A DNA stretch of 64,000 nt from Eubacteriales bacterium (GCA_030531505.1 JAUNNH010000003.1:112938-176937); one strand, 5' to 3'; positions 43,178 to 51,856 are shown, counted from the first letter of the stretch. Notes: generated from the letters alone by a model not told the origin. Numbers and translations are program-made.

Positions 43178-43477
43178 ATGCTGAATATCAACAAGAACAG
43201 GGAAGGCAAGAAACTGACCGTCATGCTGGAGGGGCGGCTCGACACCACCACGTCTCCGGAGCTTGAGCAGAGCCTGAAGGAGGATCTCGCCGATCTGACG
43301 GAGCTGGTCATCGACCTGAGCGGGCTGGAGTACATCTCCTCTGCCGGTTTGCGCGTGCTTCTCTCTGCACAGAAGACCATGATGAAGCAGGGCAGCATGA
43401 AGGTCACGCATGTCAGCGAGACCGTGATGGAGATCTTTGAAGTTACCGGTTTCGTCGATATCCTGACGATCGAGTAA
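43178..43477 (+). CDS. STAS-domain anti-anti-sigma-like protein
   Basis: 99-residue STAS protein like SpoIIAA/RsbV. Ser55 in YISSAGLRVLL aligns with the Ser of SpoIIAA that is phosphorylated by its kinase, so the switch residue is present. In partner-switch systems such a protein is phosphorylated by an RsbW-like kinase and dephosphorylated by a PP2C phosphatase; both domains are fused in the protein at 61102. No sigma factor is encoded in the window. It lies between the orphan regulator and the export genes, so it may gate the transporter or a remote sigma factor. Confidence 0.9.
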   Translation: MLNINKNREGKKLTVMLEGRLDTTTSPELEQSLKEDLADLTELVIDLSGLEYISSAGLRVLLSAQKTMMKQGSMKVTHVSETVMEIFEVTGFVDILTIE

Positions 43478-43481
43478 GGCG

Positions 43482-43898
43482 ATGGCGGAAGCGATCTTTC
43501 GTGAGAAAAGCCTGAAGCGGATCGCGTCGCCCGAGGAATTGGGCGACTATCTGCACGTCACGAGCCCCACGGTGTGGATGATCCTCGCGGCGGTGATCCT
43601 GCTTTTGGCGGGGATGCTGTTCTGGAGCGCGTCCACCTCGATCGACAGCTTCGTCACCGGAACGGCCCAGGTGGAGGACGGGACGATGCGCATCCTCTTT
43701 GACGATGAGCAGCTCGCCGGGAGCGTGCAGACCGGCATGACCGTCAGGGTCGGTGAGACCGAGAGTGTGATCACCGGCATCGGGACAGGGGCAAACGGCG
43801 GCCTGTTTGCCACCGGGGAGACCACGCTTGCCGACGGAAGCTATCCGGCGCAGGTCGTCCTTCGCCGGACGCAGATCCTGCGGCTGCTGTTCAACTGA
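43482..43898 (+). CDS. Short HlyD-like accessory protein of the export system
   Basis: 138-residue protein with one transmembrane helix at about residues 28-49 and a short beta-rich outer part (MTVRVGETESVITGIGTGAN). Its N terminus (KSLKRIASPEELGDYLHVTSP) resembles that of NHLM-type secretion (HlyD-family) proteins, which sit next to the two ABC genes in NHLM loci. It lacks the coiled-coil hairpin and most of the barrel of full-length members. It lies 4 bases after the STAS gene and 2 bases before the peptidase-transporter gene. The call depends on the N-terminal match and on position. Confidence 0.65.
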   Translation: MAEAIFREKSLKRIASPEELGDYLHVTSPTVWMILAAVILLLAGMLFWSASTSIDSFVTGTAQVEDGTMRILFDDEQLAGSVQTGMTVRVGETESVITGIGTGANGGLFATGETTLADGSYPAQVVLRRTQILRLLFN

Positions 43899-43900
43899 GG

Positions 43901-46084
43901 ATGAAGAAGGAAAAAAAGATCCGGCAGCCAGGCAGAAAAGGCCGCGTTCGGGTCCCGGTTGTCATGCAGATGGAGGCGCTGGAATGCGGCGCCGCCAGTT
44001 TGGCCATGGTCATGGCCTATTACGGCAAGTGGGTCCCGCTCGAGCAGGTGCGTCTCGACTGCGGCGTGAGCCGCGACGGCTCGAACGCGAAGAACGTGCT
44101 CGTCGCCGCGCGCAGCTACGGCTTTGAGGCGGAGGGCTATCGCTGTGAGCCCTCGACGCTGCGGGAGGGAATGACCTTCCCCTGCATCATCCACTGGAAT
44201 TTCAATCACTTCGTTGTCCTGGACGGTTTCCGGGGCAACTATGCCTATATCAACGACCCGGCACGGGGCGAGGTCAAGGTTCCCATGGAGGAGTTTGACG
44301 TCGCCTTTACCGGCATTTGCCTGCAGATCGTGCCCGGACCGGACTTTGAGCCCGGCGGCAAGCGCAGGAGCACGCTCTCCTTCGCCCGCTCCCGCCTCAA
44401 GGGCGCCGGGGCGGCCGTCGCTTTCGTGCTGCTGTCGACCGTGATCGGCTATCTCTTCGGCATTATCAACCCGGTGTTCTCCCGTTTCTTTATGGACCGG
44501 CTCCTGACGGGAGAGAACCGGGAACTTCTCATGCCCTTTTTGGCTCTGATGGCGCTGATGGGGGCGGCGCAGGTCGCCGTGTCCTGGATCCAGGCCGTGT
44601 ACGCGCTGAAAATCAACGGCAAGATGGCCATCGTCGGCAGCAGCGATTATATGTGGAAGCTGCTGCGGATGCCGATGGAGTTTTTCTCCCAGCGCATGGC
44701 GGGCGATCTCATGCAGCGCCAGGGCACGAACGCGGCCATCGCCTCCACCCTGGTGAACACCCTGACCCCGCTTGCGCTCAACACGATCATGATGATCTTC
44801 TATCTGGTGGTCATGCTGCGCTACAGTGTGATTCTGACCATCGTCGGCATCGTGACGATCGTGCTGAACCTGCTGGTGTCCCGGCTCATCTCGGCCAAAC
44901 GCGTCAACATCACCCGCGTGCAGATGCGCGACGCCGGCAAGCTTGCCGCCGCCACCGTCTCCGGCATCCAGATGGTGGAGACCATCAAGGCCAGCGGCGC
45001 GGAGAACGGCTACTTCCAGAAGTGGGCGGGCTATCAGGCCTCCGTCAACACGCAGAACGTGAAATTTGCGCGGCTCAACCAGTATCTCGGCATGATCCCG
45101 GCCCTGCTCTCCGCGCTCGCGGACGCCGCGGTGCTGATCCTCGGTGTGTGGCTCGCCATGCGCGGGGAGTTCACCCTCGGCATGATCATGAGCTTCCAGG
45201 GCTTCCTCGGCGCGTTCATGTCTCCAGCGATGACCATCATCTCCGCCGGGCAGATGATCCAGGAGATGCGCACGGAGATGGAGCGCGTGGAGGACGTGAT
45301 GCAGTATCCCTCCGACCCGCATGCGACCGATACGCCGCTCTCGGAGGAGCAGGACTACTCCAAGCTCTCCGGCAGCGTTGAACTCAAAAACGTCTGCTTC
45401 GGCTATTCCCGGCTCGGTCAGCCGCTGATCCGGGACTTCTCCATGAGCATGAAGCCCGGCAGCCGCGTCGCCTTCGTCGGCAGCTCCGGCTGCGGCAAGT
45501 CCACCCTCTCCAAGCTCATCTCCGGGCTCTATCAGCCCTGGAGCGGGGAGATCCTTTTTGACGGGAAGCCCATCTCCGCCATCGACCGCAGCGTCTTCAC
45601 CGGCTCTGTGGCGGTCGTTGATCAGGACATCACGCTCTTTGAGGATACGATCGCCAACAACATCAAAATGTGGGACGAGTCCATCGAGGACTTCGAGATG
45701 ATCCTCGCCGCGCGCGACGCGCAGATCTATGACGATATCATGGCGCGCGAGGGCGGTTTTTCGGCCAAACTCACAGAGGGAGGCAAAGATCTCTCCGGCG
45801 GGCAGCGGCAGCGTCTCGAGATCGCCCGCGTTTTGGCGCAGGACCCCTCGATCATCATCATGGACGAGGCGACCTCGGCCCTGGACGCGAAGACCGAGTA
45901 TGAGCTGGTCAAGGCCGTCAAGGATCGCGGCATCACCTGCATCGTGATCGCCCACCGGCTTTCCACGATCCGCGACTGCGACGAGATCATCGTGCTCGAT
46001 CACGGCCTGGTGGTGGAGCGCGGCACGCATGAAGAGCTCATGGCCCGCGGCGGCTATTACACCGAGCTCATCACCAGCGACTGA
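43901..46084 (+). CDS. NHLP/NHLM-type peptidase-containing ABC exporter (C39)
   Basis: The central export subunit, 727 residues. An N-terminal C39 peptidase has Cys29 (LECGAASLAMV), His103 (NFNHFVVLDG) and Asp119 (YINDPARG). A six-helix membrane domain follows at about residues 155-450. The ATPase has Walker A GSSGCGKST (Lys533), signature LSGGQ (631-635) and Walker B IIIMDEATSALD. PCAT exporters cut substrates after Gly-Gly and push the core across the membrane. Seven Gly-Gly leader proteins are encoded nearby. The ATG follows GAGG immediately after the previous stop, suggesting translational coupling. Confidence 0.93.
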   Translation: MKKEKKIRQPGRKGRVRVPVVMQMEALECGAASLAMVMAYYGKWVPLEQVRLDCGVSRDGSNAKNVLVAARSYGFEAEGYRCEPSTLREGMTFPCIIHWNFNHFVVLDGFRGNYAYINDPARGEVKVPMEEFDVAFTGICLQIVPGPDFEPGGKRRSTLSFARSRLKGAGAAVAFVLLSTVIGYLFGIINPVFSRFFMDRLLTGENRELLMPFLALMALMGAAQVAVSWIQAVYALKINGKMAIVGSSDYMWKLLRMPMEFFSQRMAGDLMQRQGTNAAIASTLVNTLTPLALNTIMMIFYLVVMLRYSVILTIVGIVTIVLNLLVSRLISAKRVNITRVQMRDAGKLAAATVSGIQMVETIKASGAENGYFQKWAGYQASVNTQNVKFARLNQYLGMIPALLSALADAAVLILGVWLAMRGEFTLGMIMSFQGFLGAFMSPAMTIISAGQMIQEMRTEMERVEDVMQYPSDPHATDTPLSEEQDYSKLSGSVELKNVCFGYSRLGQPLIRDFSMSMKPGSRVAFVGSSGCGKSTLSKLISGLYQPWSGEILFDGKPISAIDRSVFTGSVAVVDQDITLFEDTIANNIKMWDESIEDFEMILAARDAQIYDDIMAREGGFSAKLTEGGKDLSGGQRQRLEIARVLAQDPSIIIMDEATSALDAKTEYELVKAVKDRGITCIVIAHRLSTIRDCDEIIVLDHGLVVERGTHEELMARGGYYTELITSD

Positions 46085-46095
46085 GGAGGCAGACG

Positions 46096-48279
46096 ATGGG
46101 TTGGTTTGATGAACAGATCCGGCAGAGAAAGCTGTCGGATCAGGAGATCCTGGAAGACTCCATCTTTCGTATGGCCTCCGTCGTGCTGGGCAAACAGCGC
46201 GCGGGCATCCTGCACGACGAGCGCATCGCGACCAAGGCGGCCATCGACGACATTCTGAAATACTATCACTACAAGCCCACCGAGATCCCGGACAGCATCC
46301 GAACGCTGGACGAGCAGCTCGAGTTCTGCCTGCGGCCGCATGGAGTCATGCGGCGCAGCGTCAAACTGGAGGAGGGCTGGTACAAGGACGCCTTCGGGCC
46401 GATGCTCGCCTTCCGCAAGGAGGACGGTGCGGCCGCGGCGCTGCTGCCCAAGCCCTTCACCGGCTACTACTTCCTCGATCCCGACACCGGCGCGAAGACC
46501 GTCGTCAACAAGCAGACCGCCGCGCAGTTTGACACGGACGCCATCTGCTTTTATCGGCCGCTCCCGCTGCGTCAGCTGGGGATCCCGGATCTGATTTTGT
46601 ACTTAAAAGATTGCCTGAGCACCGGCGATTATCTCGCCATCGGGGCGCTGACGCTGCTGCCGATCCTCTTCGGCCTGATGCTGACCAACATCACTCGCGC
46701 CCTCACCGGTTTTGTGCTCGAGAGCGGCAATCTCAGCCTCTTGCTGGGCACGGCCGTGTTCATGGTCTCGGCGATCATCTCCTCGCAGATGATCGGCGTG
46801 GTCAAGGATCTGATGATGAACCGCGTCGAGCTCAAGACCTCGCTCTCGACCGAGGCGGCGATGATGATGCGCGTGCTGAACATGCCGGCGAACTTCTTCC
46901 GCAAGTTCTCTTCCGGCGAGCTCTCCAGCCGCTACAGCGCCGTGAACCAGCTCTGCGATCTGCTCCTGAACAGCGTGTTCTCCACGGGCCTGAGCTCGCT
47001 TTTGTCCCTGCTGTATATCGGACAGATCCTCCACTACGCCCCGGCGCTGGTGGGGCCGGCCCTGCTCATTATCCTGGCCACGGTCCTGCTGAGCGTTGTG
47101 TCCGTGCTGACGCAGATGAAGCTCAGCCGTGAGATCATGGAGAAGGGGGCCAAGCAGAACGGCCTGAGCTTTGCGCTCATCAGCGGCGTGCAGAAGATCA
47201 AGCTTGCCGGCGCGGAGAAGCGCGCCTTCGCCAAATGGGCGCACGCCTACGCGGAGGCGGTGGAGCCGAGCTACAACCCGCCCTTCCTCATCAAGGCGAA
47301 CACCGCGATCTCCAGCGCGATCTCCCTGATCGGCACCATCGTGCTCTACTACCTCGCGGTAAAGACGCGCGTCAGTCCCTCGGAATACATTGCTTTCAAC
47401 ACCGCCTTCGGCGCGGTGTCGGCGGCCTTTGCCTCCCTGACCGGCGTTGCGCTCTCCGTAGCGCGCATCAAGCCCATCCTCGAGATGGCCGAGCCGATCC
47501 TCAAGACCCAGCCGGAGTCCTCCGAGAACCGGGCGATGGTCACGAAGCTCAACGGGAGCATCGAGCTGTCCAACGTTTATTTCCGCTACAACGAGCACAT
47601 GCCCTATGTGGTCGACGGCATGAGCCTGAAGATCAAAGCCGGAGAGTATATCGCGATCGTCGGTGCGACCGGCTGCGGCAAGAGCACGCTGATGCGCCTG
47701 CTTCTGGGCTTTGAGACGCCGGAGAAGGGCGCTATCTACTACGACGGCAAGGATATGAACAAGCTGGATCTCCGCTCGCTGCGGCGGCGCATCGGCGCCG
47801 TGACGCAGGACGGCAGCCTCTTCCAGGGCGATATCTACTCGAACATCGTCATCTCCGCCCCGCAGCTCGGACTCGACGAGGCTTGGGAGGCGGCGGAAAT
47901 CGCCGGGATCGCGGACGATATCCGCGCCATGCCCATGGGCATGCATACGGTCCTCGCCGAGGGCCAGGGCGGCATCTCCGGCGGACAGAAGCAGCGGCTG
48001 ATGATCGCCCGCGCTGTGGCGCCCAAGCCCAGGATCCTGATGTTCGACGAGGCGACTTCGGCGCTGGACAACAAAACGCAGAAGAAGGTCTCCGATGCGC
48101 TGGACGCGCTCAAGTGCACGCGCATCGTGATTGCCCACCGTCTGAGCACCATCCGCAATTGCGACCGCATCCTGGTACTCGACAAGGGCAAGATCCTGGA
48201 AGACGGGACCTACGATGAGCTGATCGCGAAAAACGGCTATTTTGCCGAGCTTGTGGAGCGTCAGCGCCTGGACGTGTGA
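46096..48279 (+). CDS. NHLP/NHLM-type export ABC transporter, second subunit (no peptidase)
   Basis: 727-residue permease-ATPase with a 150-residue non-peptidase N-terminal domain, as in NHLM second subunits. The membrane domain spans about residues 175-445; the ATPase has GATGCGKST (Lys529), a signature with Ile for Leu (ISGGQ) and LMFDEATSALD. It probably forms a heterodimer or works in series with the C39 subunit. It lies 11 bases after it with a strong AGGAGG site. Its stop codon overlaps the first repeat of a class 2 promoter that drives the next Gly-Gly leader gene. Confidence 0.9.
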   Translation: MGWFDEQIRQRKLSDQEILEDSIFRMASVVLGKQRAGILHDERIATKAAIDDILKYYHYKPTEIPDSIRTLDEQLEFCLRPHGVMRRSVKLEEGWYKDAFGPMLAFRKEDGAAAALLPKPFTGYYFLDPDTGAKTVVNKQTAAQFDTDAICFYRPLPLRQLGIPDLILYLKDCLSTGDYLAIGALTLLPILFGLMLTNITRALTGFVLESGNLSLLLGTAVFMVSAIISSQMIGVVKDLMMNRVELKTSLSTEAAMMMRVLNMPANFFRKFSSGELSSRYSAVNQLCDLLLNSVFSTGLSSLLSLLYIGQILHYAPALVGPALLIILATVLLSVVSVLTQMKLSREIMEKGAKQNGLSFALISGVQKIKLAGAEKRAFAKWAHAYAEAVEPSYNPPFLIKANTAISSAISLIGTIVLYYLAVKTRVSPSEYIAFNTAFGAVSAAFASLTGVALSVARIKPILEMAEPILKTQPESSENRAMVTKLNGSIELSNVYFRYNEHMPYVVDGMSLKIKAGEYIAIVGATGCGKSTLMRLLLGFETPEKGAIYYDGKDMNKLDLRSLRRRIGAVTQDGSLFQGDIYSNIVISAPQLGLDEAWEAAEIAGIADDIRAMPMGMHTVLAEGQGGISGGQKQRLMIARAVAPKPRILMFDEATSALDNKTQKKVSDALDALKCTRIVIAHRLSTIRNCDRILVLDKGKILEDGTYDELIAKNGYFAELVERQRLDV

Positions 48280-48319
48280 TGTTTCTGTGACAGGCGCAGG
48301 CGTACGCTGGGCGTATCCT
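48275..48319 (+). promoter_or_regulatory. Class 2 direct-repeat promoter, site 3 (three units)
   Basis: TGTGAT (48275-48280), TGTGAC (48286-48291) and a degenerate CAGGCG (48297-48302) are each 11 bp apart, then 11 bp to TATCCT (48314-48319). The first unit overlaps the stop codon of the second ABC gene. Confidence 0.65.
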
Positions 48320-48341
48320 GAAGACAGAAGGAGAGAAAGCC

Positions 48342-48578
48342 ATGAGTGAACGGAACGCTTCCGCGCTGCGGGAGCCTTTGACGGACGAGGCGCTGGAGCA
48401 GATCGCGGGGGGAAAATACCGCGGCGCCGTTTTCATGTATACGATCCAGCCCGGGGAGACCCTGGCCGTGCTTGCCCACCGCTTCGGCACCACCGTGCGC
48501 ATCCTGCGGGAGCTCAACGACATCACCGACGCCGAGCAGGTCAAGGCCGGCGTCACGATCATGATCCCGCAGCGATGA
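48342..48578 (+). CDS. Gly-Gly leader LysM protein (1)
   Basis: 78-residue precursor. The leader's final part LTDEALEQIAGG ends at Gly24; the remaining 54 residues form one LysM domain (YTIQPGETLAVLAHRFGTTV, ending VKAGVTIMIP). LysM domains bind the glycan of peptidoglycan or chitin. So cleaved product would be little more than a wall-binding module. GAAGGAG lies 7 bases before the ATG. It overlaps the next gene by four bases. Confidence 0.88.
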   Translation: MSERNASALREPLTDEALEQIAGGKYRGAVFMYTIQPGETLAVLAHRFGTTVRILRELNDITDAEQVKAGVTIMIPQR

Positions 48579-50041
48579 GCAAAGGGACACGCAGAGGGAC
48601 GGCGCGCGCCGCCCGCCCGGGCCTCTGGCTGCTGGCGGCGCTGCTCGGCTGGGCGCTCGTTTTTGCCGCCTTCCTCCGCTTCGGCGGGGGTGGGCTGACG
48701 CTCTTCTATGAGATTCCGCCGGAGGCGAGCGGACACCGTTTTGCCTTCGAACCGGAGGGGATCGTCCGCGTGGCGGAGAGCGATGTCTCCGCGGACGGGA
48801 TCGAGCTCTCTGTCCGGCTGGAGGCGGTGAGCCGCGGCGTGGCTACAGTGACGCTGCACTGGGACGGGCTGGAAAATGACGGCCTGTATGAGCAGGATCT
48901 CACGAGTCGGGTCCATTCGCTCCCCTTTGGGATATTGTTTGACAGCATCACCTGGAATTTCAGCGGCTGGGAGTTCTTTACGGCCTGCCTGTCGCTCTTC
49001 CTGCTGACAGCGGCGCTGATCTTCTTCCTCGCCTACCGGCGCGAAAAGAGCCGCGCCTATTTCTCCTACCGCGCGACGGCGGAGCTCGGCCTTGCGATCT
49101 TCTGCCTGGTGGCGAGCTTTCTGCGCGTGGACATGCTGCTGAGCTTTCTGCGCGGAGAGAACGCCGGCACCGTCTGGTCCCTGCTGGTGGGTACGATCGT
49201 GACGGCGCAGACCTTTATGCGCCGCACCGCCTTTGTCATCGCGGGCTTTGCCGTCCTGGTGGCGGCGAGCAATCTGGTGCTGATGAAGCATGAGGGGACC
49301 CGCCCCTCGAATATGCTGGGCATCGCCGTCGCGTTCCTCATGGTGGGCGGCGCGGCCTTCGGCGTCTGGATGTCCCGCTCGCTGCTGACCTTCCCTCTGC
49401 GCAATGTCCTTCTGAACGTTTATGCCGGGCTCTTCGTGTACCTCGAGTGTATCCTTACCGCGACAGTCATCCGTGCCGTGCAGGCAGGGCGGCATGAGCC
49501 GCGCTACGACCGGGACTACGTCCTGGTCCTCGGCTGCCGCATCCGGCCCGACGGGACGCTCTACCCGCTGATCCGGGGCCGCGTCGACCGCGCGATCGAG
49601 TTTGCCGAGGCGCAGTACAAGGCCACCGGCAAGCGGCCGATCCTGGTGCCGAGCGGCGGCCGGGGCGGTGACGAGCCGCTCTCCGAGGGCGAGGCCATGG
49701 CCCGCTATATGCGGGAGCGCGGCGTCCCGGCGGAGTTCATCCTGCCGGAGACGGAATCGAAAACCACGCGGGAGAACATGCTCTTTTCCCGCAAGCTGAT
49801 CGGCGGGGAGGCCAAGGCCGCCTTCTCCACCTCCAGTTATCACGTCTACCGCGGCGGCATCCTGGCCGCGGAAGAGGGCTGGAACCTCGACGGGATGGGC
49901 AGCCGGACCAAGTGGTATTTCTGGCCGAACGCCTTTCTGCGGGAGTTCCTCGGGCTGATGGCCGCAGGGCGCGGACAGCAGCTCACCGCCGCCGCGATCA
50001 TCACGGCGATCAGTATCGTTATGACCCTGCTCGTTATGTAA
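48575..50041 (+). CDS. YdcF/SanA-family (DUF218) membrane protein
   Basis: 488 residues. N-terminal region with an anchor helix (about residues 15-35) and an outer beta-rich part, several membrane helices between about residues 125 and 310, then a DUF218 domain (VLVLGCRIRPDGTLYPLIRG, VPSGGRGGDEPLSEGEAMAR, ETESKTTRENMLFS). Members such as SanA and YdcF have been linked to envelope permeability; the reaction is unclear. It starts within the stop of the LysM gene (ATGA), so the two are translated together. Confidence 0.85.
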   Translation: MSKGTRRGTARAARPGLWLLAALLGWALVFAAFLRFGGGGLTLFYEIPPEASGHRFAFEPEGIVRVAESDVSADGIELSVRLEAVSRGVATVTLHWDGLENDGLYEQDLTSRVHSLPFGILFDSITWNFSGWEFFTACLSLFLLTAALIFFLAYRREKSRAYFSYRATAELGLAIFCLVASFLRVDMLLSFLRGENAGTVWSLLVGTIVTAQTFMRRTAFVIAGFAVLVAASNLVLMKHEGTRPSNMLGIAVAFLMVGGAAFGVWMSRSLLTFPLRNVLLNVYAGLFVYLECILTATVIRAVQAGRHEPRYDRDYVLVLGCRIRPDGTLYPLIRGRVDRAIEFAEAQYKATGKRPILVPSGGRGGDEPLSEGEAMARYMRERGVPAEFILPETESKTTRENMLFSRKLIGGEAKAAFSTSSYHVYRGGILAAEEGWNLDGMGSRTKWYFWPNAFLREFLGLMAAGRGQQLTAAAIITAISIVMTLLVM

Positions 50042-50053
50042 GGAGAGAGACGA

Positions 50054-50557
50054 ATGGCACATCCCTGGATCAACCGAGAGCTGTATGAGGCGATCCTCCG
50101 CTTTGAGGAGAGTGACGCGGCGCAGGACTATTATTATCGCGTGATGGACGCCGAGGTGGACAGCCACGGCGGGCGCGACACCGTACGGGGGCAGATCCTG
50201 CGCGCTTACGCGATGCTTTTCTGCGACGACCTCGGCGCTGTTGCGGGGCAGCCGGCCACGCCGGAGGACGTGGAGGCCACGGCCGACCGCCTGTATCTGG
50301 GCGAGGCGCGCTTTGACCCGCGGCACTGGTATCGCATGCGCTATCATTTCCCGGTGATCGACGAGGATAACTTCGACCGCTTTGCCGCGCTGGTGATATC
50401 GGACCTGAATGCCGGGCCGCTGCACGATGCGGCGAAAGAGGGCGGCGAGATGCTCCTGGTCGGCGCGCCCAACCCCCTGACCATGAGCCGTGAGGAGAGA
50501 GAGCATCAGAGCCTCCGTACGGTTCAGCTCCCGGAGAGCGGGGAGGGAGAAGCATGA
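50054..50557 (+). CDS. Hypothetical acidic protein
   Basis: 167 residues, acidic and Tyr/Asp-rich, no signal peptide, membrane helix or recognised motif. It lies 12 bases after the DUF218 gene with an AAGGAGAG site and overlaps the next regulator gene by four bases (ATGA). So it is translated within an operon of LysM, DUF218 and response-regulator genes. I do not recognise the family. Confidence 0.7.
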   Translation: MAHPWINRELYEAILRFEESDAAQDYYYRVMDAEVDSHGGRDTVRGQILRAYAMLFCDDLGAVAGQPATPEDVEATADRLYLGEARFDPRHWYRMRYHFPVIDEDNFDRFAALVISDLNAGPLHDAAKEGGEMLLVGAPNPLTMSREEREHQSLRTVQLPESGEGEA

Positions 50558-51363
50558 ACGTTCTGGCCGTTTTGGAGAACGAGGCCGCCCAGCTGCCGAT
50601 GACCGAGATGCTCAGCGCGATGGAGCCCGACGCCAACCTCATGTGCTTCGGCAGCAGCCTGCCGGCCCTTGCGGCCGCGCGTCAGCAGGAGATCGACATC
50701 GCGGTGATCGACGCCGCTCTGCCGGAACTGAGCGGGCTGGACTTCGGGAGCTACCTGCAGGAGCTGTATCCGAATGTGAACCTCATCTACCTGACCGCCG
50801 ACCGCTCGATCGGCTTTGAGGCGCTCCGGCAGCACGCGAGCGGGATCCTGCCCAAGCCCATTGTGGAGACACAGCTGCGGCGGGAACTGAACGAGCTGCG
50901 CTATCCCCAGGCCGAGCAGAATCGCAAGCGCCTCTTTGCCCAGACCTTTGGCAACTTTGAGCTCTTTGCCGACGGGAAACCGGTGGTCTTCAAGTACACC
51001 AAGACCAAGGAGATCGTGGCGCTGCTTGTGAATAACCGCGGCGCGCAGACCACGAACGGCGAGATCATCGCCTCCCTCTGGGAGGACGACGGCGACCCGG
51101 AAAAGAAGGGCTCCTACCTCTCAAACCTCCGGCAGGATCTGCAGAACACCTTTAACCGCCTGAAGCTGAACGGTGTGATCCTGAAGCAGCGCGGGAGCCT
51201 CGCCATTGCGACCGACCGCATCGAGTGCGATCTCTACGACTGGCTGGACAAGAAGCAGAAGTCCAAGTACCAGTATCTGGGGGATTACATGAACCAGTAC
51301 AGCTGGCCGGAGGTCATGCACGCGCAGCTGGACGAGATCGCCTGGTCCTTGGATGAGGAATAA
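50554..51363 (+). CDS. Response regulator with degenerate receiver and SARP/OmpR-like output domain
   Basis: 269 residues. The receiver keeps Asp53 (VIDAALPELSG) and Lys (ILPKPI), but the acidic pair at the active site reads LEN where DD is expected, so phosphorylation may be lost or altered. The output domain (QTFGNFELFADGKPVVFKYT) is the third paralogue of those at 38629 and 42293. Its tail, GDYMNQYSWPEVM, is a variant of theirs. It ends an operon started from a class 2 promoter and is followed by paired class 1 and class 2 promoters. It may act by dimerising with its paralogues or by sensing something other than phosphate. Confidence 0.88.
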   Translation: MNVLAVLENEAAQLPMTEMLSAMEPDANLMCFGSSLPALAAARQQEIDIAVIDAALPELSGLDFGSYLQELYPNVNLIYLTADRSIGFEALRQHASGILPKPIVETQLRRELNELRYPQAEQNRKRLFAQTFGNFELFADGKPVVFKYTKTKEIVALLVNNRGAQTTNGEIIASLWEDDGDPEKKGSYLSNLRQDLQNTFNRLKLNGVILKQRGSLAIATDRIECDLYDWLDKKQKSKYQYLGDYMNQYSWPEVMHAQLDEIAWSLDEE

Positions 51364-51380
51364 AAAACGAGATTGTATAC

Positions 51381-51411
51381 TGGACATCCGTTGGACAGAC
51401 CGTGATATATA
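51381..51411 (+). promoter_or_regulatory. Class 1 direct-repeat promoter, site 4
   Basis: TGGACA (51381-51386) and TGGACA (51392-51397), then 8 bp to TATATA (51406-51411). A class 2 promoter follows 13 bp on. Confidence 0.7.
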
Positions 51412-51423
51412 AGTTTAAGATAG

Positions 51424-51457
51424 TGTGACAGAAGTGTGATGTTCGGCATGTTACACT
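51424..51457 (+). promoter_or_regulatory. Class 2 direct-repeat promoter, site 4
   Basis: TGTGAC (51424-51429) and TGTGAT (51435-51440), then 11 bp to TACACT (51452-51457). CGTAAACAAGAGA (51463-51475) follows and recurs after two other class 2 promoters. Confidence 0.75.
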
Positions 51458-51528
51458 GTGCACGTAAACAAGAGAGACGCCGGAAGTCGGATCGTTCTCT
51501 TGATAATAAAAAAAGGAGGAACTTAACC

Positions 51529-51792
51529 ATGTCCGATGAAGTGAAAATCAATGACAGCGAGCTCGAGGGTGTCGCCGGCGGCGCCGGTAACTGGAAGCAG
51601 TATGCGAAGGGCACCTATGTGAACTATGGCAACTATGTTGTCTACACCGTTGCAAGCGGTGACGTCCTCTCCGGCATCGCGATCCGTTTCGGCGTGACCG
51701 TGAAGCAGATCCAGGATTGGAACCAGATCAAGAACGCCAACGTGATCAGCGTCGGCCAGAAGCTGACCATCTATCCCACCATCATCCGCTGA
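51529..51792 (+). CDS. Gly-Gly leader LysM protein (2)
   Basis: 87-residue precursor with leader MSDEVKINDSELEGVAGG (18 residues). The mature 69 residues carry a 20-residue Tyr-rich extension and one LysM domain (YTVASGDVLSGIAIRFGVTV, ending ISVGQKLTIYP). It is a near-duplicate of the protein at 57416. The AAGGAGG site lies 9 bases before the ATG. It is served by paired class 1 and class 2 promoters, and a hairpin with a T tract after it should limit readthrough to the next gene, so high expression of this small protein is expected. Confidence 0.9.
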   Translation: MSDEVKINDSELEGVAGGAGNWKQYAKGTYVNYGNYVVYTVASGDVLSGIAIRFGVTVKQIQDWNQIKNANVISVGQKLTIYPTIIR

Positions 51793-51811
51793 ACCACGCA
51801 AAACCCAAATC

Positions 51812-51840
51812 GCCCCCGCGGCTTGGCTGCGGGGGCTTTT
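51812..51840 (+). terminator. Partial terminator between LysM protein 2 and the secreted repeat protein
   Basis: Stem GCCCCCGC/GCGGGGGC, then TTTT. The next gene starts 17 bases later and has no promoter of its own, so transcription probably reads through at a reduced level. Confidence 0.75.
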
Positions 51841-51856
51841 AAAAAGGAGAATGACC

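Noticed and set aside
43841-46030. Minus-strand frame of 729 codons
   Set aside because: Antisense to the C39 peptidase exporter, whose catalytic residues and ATPase motifs are intact.
48110-50506. Minus-strand frame of 798 codons
   Set aside because: Covers the end of the second ABC gene, a LysM gene, the DUF218 gene and a hypothetical gene on the plus strand, all with proper starts; it also crosses a promoter region.
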